49,362 nucleotides of DNA. It comes from Kiritimatiellota bacterium. GTDB taxonomy: Bacteria; Verrucomicrobiota; Lentisphaeria; Oligosphaerales; JAADHN01. The translations under genes and the position numbers were made by a program. The stretch lies in contig JAADHN010000044.1 in assembly GCA_013151865.1 (NCBI GenBank), positions 1 through 49,362 of the forward strand. Reading direction: 5' to 3'. Below are positions 44,701 through 49,362 of this stretch, piece by piece. The notes beneath the pieces were generated by a model, which worked only from the letters and a program-made list of their open reading frames with translations, ran no database searches and was not told the DNA's origin. Numbering within the stretch: position 1 is the first letter of the stretch; the number at the start of each line of letters is the position of its first letter.

Positions 44701-45083
44701 TACGAGGGACCATCGGCCGTCCCCAGGCCCAGAATGAAATGCACCAGCAGCTTGCCGCTCCTGCCCTTTGGGGCGCGGAAACTCCCATGAATCCCGGCAA
44801 GATTAGCGTAGTCGGCCTCCGGAAGCGTGCGGTTGACCCAACCGTAGGGAAACTTGCTCGGATCGACGGTGAAACGGAGGACCGGTTCCGCGCCGGCCGG
44901 TCCGCCCGAGGCGACCTGGACGGCAGTGTTCGATTTATGGTTCCAGGCCTCGATCCCGCCCGGTTTGTCGAGACCGAATTCCGGCAAAGGGCGTGGGACG
45001 GCCGCGCAGACGAGGGAGAGCAAGAACAGGGACCCGGAGCAAGGCACACGCATCGGTTTCTTGGAGGTTGAAAAACTCTTCAT
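41742..45083 (-). CDS. Secreted heparinase II/III-like polysaccharide lyase
   Basis: 1113 residues from ATG 45083, giving the signal peptide MKSFSTSKKPMRVPCSGSLF then LLSLVCAAV. No strong ribosome binding site, so ATG 45053 is a possible alternative. Order: N-terminal beta domain (about 30-195); alpha-toroid with HPRLLLTPEAVRRCR, YYTRTFFVRALAFGYDWLWD and CGHEGPGYFGYG; then the heparinase II/III beta-sandwich with HASGHDQADKGTFTLSAYG and SSFAHNVVLIDGRG; and further beta domains after 870. The family cleaves uronic-acid polysaccharides by beta-elimination using His/Tyr residues; the substrate is not determinable. The extra C-terminal modules make it longer than typical family members. Diverges from the GH42 gene. 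Confidence 0.85.
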   Translation of the reverse strand: MKSFSTSKKPMRVPCSGSLFLLSLVCAAVPRPLPEFGLDKPGGIEAWNHKSNTAVQVASGGPAGAEPVLRFTVDPSKFPYGWVNRTLPEADYANLAGIHGSFRAPKGRSGKLLVHFILGLGTADGPSYFGAEAGRLEYSNGEWTEFYLALRDFRWERGPIRRFAPAELTPNDRLQFMVNLNATPPVTVELARLRFVSRAEGAVLAHEFAARRRRRLLLPPGEAGGPPHPRLLLTPEAVRRCRVRTESAPRQAEAFRRLTALAEDVLAKTDPGDPLHDLREFVENTQLTGTPWRAAYEGRLRDASWPIETVGAVYRLTGDRRFGDFGARMLTAAAGDLTVDDQALGRSFYYTRTFFVRALAFGYDWLWDRLSPKDRRTVQAALLGFVEDIFEHSRTGGWARRPLSRVWNYAPGLMSACGIAVLALEGETRTGEQALLFDCRRVVRDYLTLGVDFDGCGHEGPGYFGYGMGAAVAFAEVLRRQGRGDLFTETNYQLIPPWLVSETLPGGGRWNNLSDCGHGQAPWPAYMYACGRLAELAHTDPAGTGEKWNSPSMRSGLDYLQHFREAPGPRRLSYGALAGLMSWVWQNGPGRRAPSDYNAYQALGYLLYYRESPPVDDPTATLALGLHFRGRGLVVCRSGFGPDDLHLAIEAGPHASGHDQADKGTFTLSAYGADLAIDSGYGNDGDPGKSSSSFAHNVVLIDGRGQPMRYHNQSNGFITGFVHAPAVDWVRVDARDAWSFRYDRDWAPIPTRPVRRAERHFVLVRPGTGSPPYLVIYDDIRKDDKTREYTWQLHVPDRLRFATRERPWRAAPRQGPAVVLTSTSGQVGGSARFRFRVPIAGRYAIYGFVRAAGVEVGKSDSFFVQLDGGERLLWDLRVAGSFRWSAVRDRDDGEEARVFALGPGEHVLTLSGREPDAELARLLVQPADKPPPLTPDAASDNGVLLSADAAAAGRPPLLLRPPQETKESDATLEVFPVHPARGEVHTDWFQTSREGVHPRLQYTVRAVDPYFLMVLLPRRKGLPRPRRVAALEPENGCGVRIEWENGVTDRVVFAENTERQVEIDGLKLHGAAAFVRSSHGKIAAWGAFDARRLEVDRRELFRTAEPSVRAFPP

Positions 45084-45607
45084 TTCTCTGTTTTCTGTTC
45101 CTGGGATACTCCGGGACGCCGATGGGGCCTGCCCGTCGGGGCCGACGCAAGAACGTCTTGGGCGAACGGGCGTCTGTTCTCGGCGTCGCCCACTTGAGTA
45201 AGCAGTCGGTCGGCGCCCCAATTCGAGTCGCGACCGTGAGGGAGCGGGCCCTGCGCGGCTCCCGGAAGCCCGTTCGAGAAAAACCGGCTGCGCGCAATGA
45301 AATACCGCCGGCCGCCGGCCGCATTTACAGCACGGTCAAGAATGCGGACCTGAAGATGCCGACGCCGCACGGATTCCGGCCTGGATGTCGTGTTCATGCC
45401 AAACAAAGTTACATTCCACCAAGACAACTCCCGCATTTCCCCGTAGAGTAGTTTCATGGCAAACGTTCATGATTGCAAGGACTCATGCCAAAGTCAGTTC
45501 ACGGCGGTAACTTCTTGCTCGTGGGTCGGGTCGGCTTCTCTTTTTCTTTTGGCTAGGAAAAACCTGAATGTTCGACATGCCCGACACTTGTCAAGCCCAA
45601 CCGGCGC

Positions 45608-45627
45608 GCCGCCCCCTTGGGGGCGGC
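45608..45627. repeat. GC-rich inverted repeat
   Basis: GCCGCCCCC-TT-GGGGGCGGC gives a nine-base perfect stem around TT. No T-run follows. It lies 77 bases upstream of the promoter candidate for the GH42 gene. It could be an operator or a bidirectional structural element. Confidence 0.45.
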
Positions 45628-45703
45628 CTTCGGGGGAAGCAAAACCCGGACTGGACGGCAAACCCCGGCCTTTTGTTCCGGCCGGCCCCGGACAGGACCG
45701 GAC

Positions 45704-45732
45704 TTCCCAAATTACAGACAACAAGGTACACT
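45704..45732 (+). promoter_or_regulatory. Putative promoter of the GH42-like gene
   Basis: TTCCCA (45704-45709) and TACACT (45727-45732) are 17 bases apart. A transcript would start near 45739, about 40 bases before the ATG. The match at -35 is only partial. Confidence 0.3.
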
Positions 45733-45779
45733 CACTGTCGTGCTACGGGCGAATGCTGCGCTAGCGCTAGGAGTTCCTT

Positions 45780-48752
45780 ATGAGCCAGCGTCTTATACAC
45801 CGTTTTTTCGTTGCCCTCTTGGTTTCGGCAGTATCGGCGCCCGGGACCTCGGCCCAGCGCATCGACGCGCAGGTGCAGTTTTATTCCGATGGGGCGATGC
45901 CCGATTGCCGGTTTCGCCCGTGGGGCATGGCATGGCGCGAGCAACACGGCGGCGTCGGCGCGGGCGGCAAGTGCCTCTGGTTCAACTTCGACTGGAAAGC
46001 GCGACCGTGGGCTGGCGCGACCTTTCAACGGATCGATAAGACCGGCGTGAAGCTCGACCGTGCGTGGATCGAAAGAGGCTTCGTCCGTTTCTACGTCAAC
46101 GGCGGCCCCGACCGATACGGTTTTCTTGGCGGCGGCGTGGAGCTTCAACTGAGGCCCGCGGGACCGAATCTGCGCTATCAGCACCTGCGCAGCCGGTTCG
46201 TGGGGCGCGGCCGCGGATTCGACGAGGACCCTGCCACGTGGCAGGAAGTACTCGTGCCGCTCAGCTTTTGGACGGACCTGAAGGAAGGACAGGTACTGAC
46301 GGGTGTGCACATCCAATGCCGCGGCGAGCCGGTTCGGGCGTTCGGGCTGGACGAGGTGGCGTTCGTCCGTTTGGCGAAACGACCCGAATGGCTCACGGCG
46401 AAACCGGCACAGGACGCTGCGCAGCCATGGGTGAAGTGGCCGAAGTACGACGACCTGCCTGATACGCTGAAGGCCGACCAGCATCCGCCGAAAGTTGTGA
46501 ACGGCCGTTTCGTCTGGCCCGACGGACAACGCGTTTTCATTCTCAACCCATACTGTCGCGAAGACCCTCGGATCGACCTCTGGGGAACGACCCGGGAGGG
46601 CGAGTGCGCGCCCAACCACGGGCTCTACGATCCAAACGTACACGGTTGGATTTATCGAGACCTGCCCACGGCGCAGAGCCTTTGTCGGCTCGGGTTCAAC
46701 TCGTACTCGGCGACCATGCCGCCCGTGCCGTGGTGGCGCGCCGTGGGCTACAAGCGCGAGGACAGGGGCGCCTCAGCGGAGCGCCTGCCCGGATTCTACA
46801 AACGGGTGAAGCTGCCGTTTTACGTCGACATGGTGGCTTGGCCCTGGACGTTGGGCGCACCGAACTCGCCGAAGGTCACCAACCTGTCGGCCGATACATT
46901 TACGCAGGGACGGCAGCATTGGACGCCTTACCGCATCATCGGCAAAGGCAGCGAGACGTGGCTCGCGCTGTGGCGTCTGTATGCACGGCGGTATCGCGAC
47001 GCAGGCGTGCCGGTGCTGATCTTCGAACTCATGAATGAGCCGGCGTACGTGGGCCTGAGCAACGACCACCGGGCCGAGTTCGTCGACCGGCTCAAGCAAC
47101 GCTACCGCAGCCTCGACCGGCTCAACAGAGTTTGGCGAACGGAGTTCGCGTCGTGGGGAGAAGCTGCGAACATCGAAGACGAACGAGAACTCAAGAAGAT
47201 CCCGGGCCGCTTTTTCGACTACGATGAATACCTCGCTGATCGGTTCACAGAGCTGATCGCGCGCGGCGTCGGCGCCGTCACGGAAATCCTGCCCAATGCG
47301 TTGGTCGGAGTGCAGACCATGGGCGGGTATGCGATGCGTCCGCGGGAGGCGGTGTGGAAATATCGGTTCGTGAAACACGAAACGGTTGTACTGACGCCCA
47401 CGGGCGGCGGACGCTGGACCTCGGGGTACAGTTGCGCGAACCCGCCGGCAAGTCTGCTGGACGGGCCCATCGCCCCGGCCCCGATCGAGAATGATCTGCT
47501 GCTCGCGCTCGCCGATACCAAGATGATCTACGATAACGAAACCTATCTGCGCGGTCAGACCGCGACAGAGGTCCGCAATCGACTCTGGGAGCAAGTGGTG
47601 GCCGGCCTCGACGGGCTCACCGTGTTCTCCTGGAGCAAACGGGGCTGGGCATGGTGGGGCGACAGGGCGAAGGTGCAGACCGAGGCCGACAAGTTCCCAT
47701 ACTCGAACCTCAACCCGCTCGCCCGCCGTACGGAGGCACTGCGGGGCATCCACGACTTCGCCCGCGAAGTGCAGCCGCTGGCCGACCGTATCCTGCGTAA
47801 GCCGTGGGGGCCGAAGCCGGCCATTGCGCTGCTCTACGATTGGGCGCAGGCACGGTGGATGAGCCTCGAGACAAACGCCCCCGACAAGACCCGGGCCTAC
47901 TACGCCGCGCTCAAATACACGCATTGGAATTTCGGCCTCGTCCCATCCGACCGGGCTATGGACGGGGCCTTGCGACAGTACGACGTGCTCGTTATGGGCG
48001 GCGTCGCACACATCGAAAGGGAGATGCTGCCTGTGTTGGAGGCGTTCGTCCGCGCGGGCGGCGTCCTCGTTGTGGGCGAGGAGCCGTTCAATCGCGACCT
48101 TTACGGCCGCGAACTGTCGACTGCCGGGTTTCTCGGCGTCGACCTCGGCAAACCGCGCAAACGGAAGAACGCATTCGTCCGAATCCGAAACCCAACGCTT
48201 GATTCGGTTTTGCCCGGTGCGGTGCGGATAACGGCGGGTCTGAAAGCCGCTCGCGTGTTGCCGGGCGCCGACGTGGTCATGACAGACGACGCGGGCGCAC
48301 CGGTGGTCACGCGCAAACGCCTGGGCAAGGGCGTCGTCTTTTTTCAAGCTGCGGACGTTGTCGGCTATTCGCTCGCCAAGGTGCTTTGGGCGATCCTCGC
48401 GGACGCGGCATCGTTTCGGGGCCCCGCGATGCCTTCACAATGGCGATTGGCCGAGGTGCGCAACGCCGCAGATGGACAGCTCGCGACGAACGTGCTGTTG
48501 TCGCGCCGCTCCTACCCAACCCATCACGCGCTGTTGCTCATGAACCGCGATGCATATGACAAGCGCATCGTGATTCGGCTGGCCGGTCTATCGGGCCGGT
48601 GGCGCGTGACCGATGCTCTTGACCGGAAGCCCATGCGCGGTCCGAACGGACCCGTGTGGTCGGGCCGCGAGATCTCCGCTGGTGTCCCGCTCTCAATCAA
48701 GGGCGGCCATCCTGCCGTGATCATACTGGAACTCATTAGACCTGTGGAATAG
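45780..48752 (+). CDS. Secreted GH42-like beta-galactosidase
   Basis: 990 residues from ATG 45780 with AGGAG six bases ahead. Signal peptide: LIHRFFVALLVSAVSAPG, cleavage near TSAQ. Residues about 25-190 form an extra N-terminal beta domain. A (beta/alpha)8 barrel follows with acid/base E420 in FELMNEPAYVG, a GH42-typical RYRSLDRLNRVWRTEF, and nucleophile candidate E587 in MIYDNETYL; the 167-residue spacing fits GH42. A trimerisation-like flavodoxin domain (YDVLVMGGVAH, FVRAGGVLVVGEEP) and a C-terminal beta domain complete it. GH42 enzymes release galactose or related sugars; the real substrate is unknown. Exported, so it acts in the periplasm or outside. Confidence 0.88.
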   Translation: MSQRLIHRFFVALLVSAVSAPGTSAQRIDAQVQFYSDGAMPDCRFRPWGMAWREQHGGVGAGGKCLWFNFDWKARPWAGATFQRIDKTGVKLDRAWIERGFVRFYVNGGPDRYGFLGGGVELQLRPAGPNLRYQHLRSRFVGRGRGFDEDPATWQEVLVPLSFWTDLKEGQVLTGVHIQCRGEPVRAFGLDEVAFVRLAKRPEWLTAKPAQDAAQPWVKWPKYDDLPDTLKADQHPPKVVNGRFVWPDGQRVFILNPYCREDPRIDLWGTTREGECAPNHGLYDPNVHGWIYRDLPTAQSLCRLGFNSYSATMPPVPWWRAVGYKREDRGASAERLPGFYKRVKLPFYVDMVAWPWTLGAPNSPKVTNLSADTFTQGRQHWTPYRIIGKGSETWLALWRLYARRYRDAGVPVLIFELMNEPAYVGLSNDHRAEFVDRLKQRYRSLDRLNRVWRTEFASWGEAANIEDERELKKIPGRFFDYDEYLADRFTELIARGVGAVTEILPNALVGVQTMGGYAMRPREAVWKYRFVKHETVVLTPTGGGRWTSGYSCANPPASLLDGPIAPAPIENDLLLALADTKMIYDNETYLRGQTATEVRNRLWEQVVAGLDGLTVFSWSKRGWAWWGDRAKVQTEADKFPYSNLNPLARRTEALRGIHDFAREVQPLADRILRKPWGPKPAIALLYDWAQARWMSLETNAPDKTRAYYAALKYTHWNFGLVPSDRAMDGALRQYDVLVMGGVAHIEREMLPVLEAFVRAGGVLVVGEEPFNRDLYGRELSTAGFLGVDLGKPRKRKNAFVRIRNPTLDSVLPGAVRITAGLKAARVLPGADVVMTDDAGAPVVTRKRLGKGVVFFQAADVVGYSLAKVLWAILADAASFRGPAMPSQWRLAEVRNAADGQLATNVLLSRRSYPTHHALLLMNRDAYDKRIVIRLAGLSGRWRVTDALDRKPMRGPNGPVWSGREISAGVPLSIKGGHPAVIILELIRPVE

Positions 48753-49362
48753 AACGCCCGTTCTTTCCGCGTCTCGGACCTGCCCATTACCCATAATTCA
48801 ATTCCGGACAGTGGAATGCAGCGCATTGGACTGGGTTGCCGAAGTCAGGACTCCAGACCGCCGGGTTCAACCCGTGGAACTCCGAGGAACAGGGCGCGGC
48901 AGCTTGAGAATACCGAGGCGGCTCTCGGGCATCGAGGGACTGGGGGTCCCAAAGGTCGGCATGCTTTTTTCGACCTGTGCAGCTCGACCTCGGTCACTGT
49001 AAGGCGGTTGTCCGGCCGGCGTGAGCCCTCCGCTACTGGGCGCTGGCCTGACTTCAACACAATGGATCGTAACCCATTGAAAATCAAGAACCGGACTGAA
49101 GAATAACTACACGTTTCGTTGTTTTTCCGCAGCCCCCGGATGCGTTCCGGCCGGTTGCGTAGTCCGCACGCCGCGAACCCGCTGCTCGTTTTGCGCGAAG
49201 GCCTGCCGAAGCTTCCGGGACCGGTTTCGGAGGCGCGCAGGCCTCGGCTGAAGCCTCGGCGGACTTCCGGCTGAAGCCGGGACTCGGACGGCGTTCTTCC
49301 CGGGGCTCGTTTCTCCTTCCACCGTCTCCGTCTTCCTCCGTGTCTCCGCGCGAGATGATTCG
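48753..49362. other. Non-coding stretch to the window end
   Basis: 610 bases after the GH42 gene without a convincing gene. CGGGTT-C-AACCCG (48862-48874) is a short hairpin 110 bases after the stop but lacks a T-run. Near 49245-49280 the 11-mer CGGCTGAAGCC occurs twice, 23 bases apart, and the second copy lies in a CCGGC-TGAA-GCCGG hairpin. Confidence 0.5.

Larger units (their letters stand above)
45084..45779. other. Long divergent intergenic region
   Basis: 696 bases between the heparinase-like and GH42-like genes, no convincing gene. It holds small hairpins next to the heparinase start (45134-45147 and CAAGA-ACG-TCTTG at 45148-45160), the strong inverted repeat at 45608-45627 and a promoter candidate at 45704-45732. 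Its length suggests regulation of two oppositely transcribed polysaccharide genes. Confidence 0.55.

Noticed and set aside
1-49362. CRISPR array, insertion sequence, prophage, rRNA or tRNA
   Set aside because: No regularly spaced repeats, transposase or integrase motifs, or RNA gene signatures were seen on either strand.

Overview
The window is GC-rich bacterial chromosome with densely packed, often overlapping genes, no rRNA or tRNA, and no insertion sequence or CRISPR array that I can see. The content suggests an uncultured carbohydrate-degrading bacterium of the PVC type (Planctomycetota, Lentisphaerota, Kiritimatiellota) or a similar group such as Hydrogenedentota. The reasons are large FAD-dependent oxidoreductases of the PF12831 type, a MoxR/DUF58/VWA/DUF4159 cassette, many TIM-barrel sugar isomerase-like proteins, secreted heparinase-like and GH42-like enzymes, and a ribosomal cluster lacking rpmD (L30). 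This assignment is an inference; no marker was compared with a database.

Layout. 1-1.9 kb: the 3' part of an FAD oxidoreductase gene cut by the window edge. 2.1-20.3 kb: a long rightward block. It opens with a 1131-residue exported orphan protein, continues with MoxR ATPase, DUF58, two membrane VWA proteins, a membrane-anchored coiled-coil protein and a DUF4159 protein (four of the junctions overlap by four bases, ATGA), and ends with a 1569-residue fusion of thioredoxin-like fold, HEAT solenoid, CPDC redoxin and CcdA/DsbD-type membrane domain. That fusion next to the VWA cassette is the best candidate for an undescribed system. 20.3-23.8 kb: a leftward FAD oxidoreductase diverging from a rightward M20 peptidase, with a perfect 20-bp palindrome between them.

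23.8-32.6 kb: an exported coiled-coil protein, then a ribosomal protein cluster that starts abruptly at rplV and runs rpsC, rplP, rpmC, rpsQ, rplN, rplX, rplE, rpsN, rpsH, rplF, rplR, rpsE, rplO, secY. The usual upstream genes (rpsJ to rpsS) are missing here, L30 is missing, and the usual genes after secY (adk, map, infA, rpmJ, rpsM) are replaced by a dihydrouridine synthase gene. 32.8-37.3 kb: that dus gene, a small exported hypothetical, a nitrilase-family hydrolase and two sugar isomerase-like TIM barrels.

37.4-45.1 kb, leftward: a Ycf46-like AAA ATPase followed by an exported SH3b protein, and a secreted heparinase II/III-like protein followed by a zinc-dependent alcohol/polyol dehydrogenase that has its own convincing sigma-70 type promoter. 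45.8-48.8 kb, rightward: a secreted GH42-like beta-galactosidase. The last 610 bases appear non-coding. Together the right half looks like polysaccharide and sugar-acid catabolism, while the left half is an envelope or periplasm-oriented machine of unknown role.
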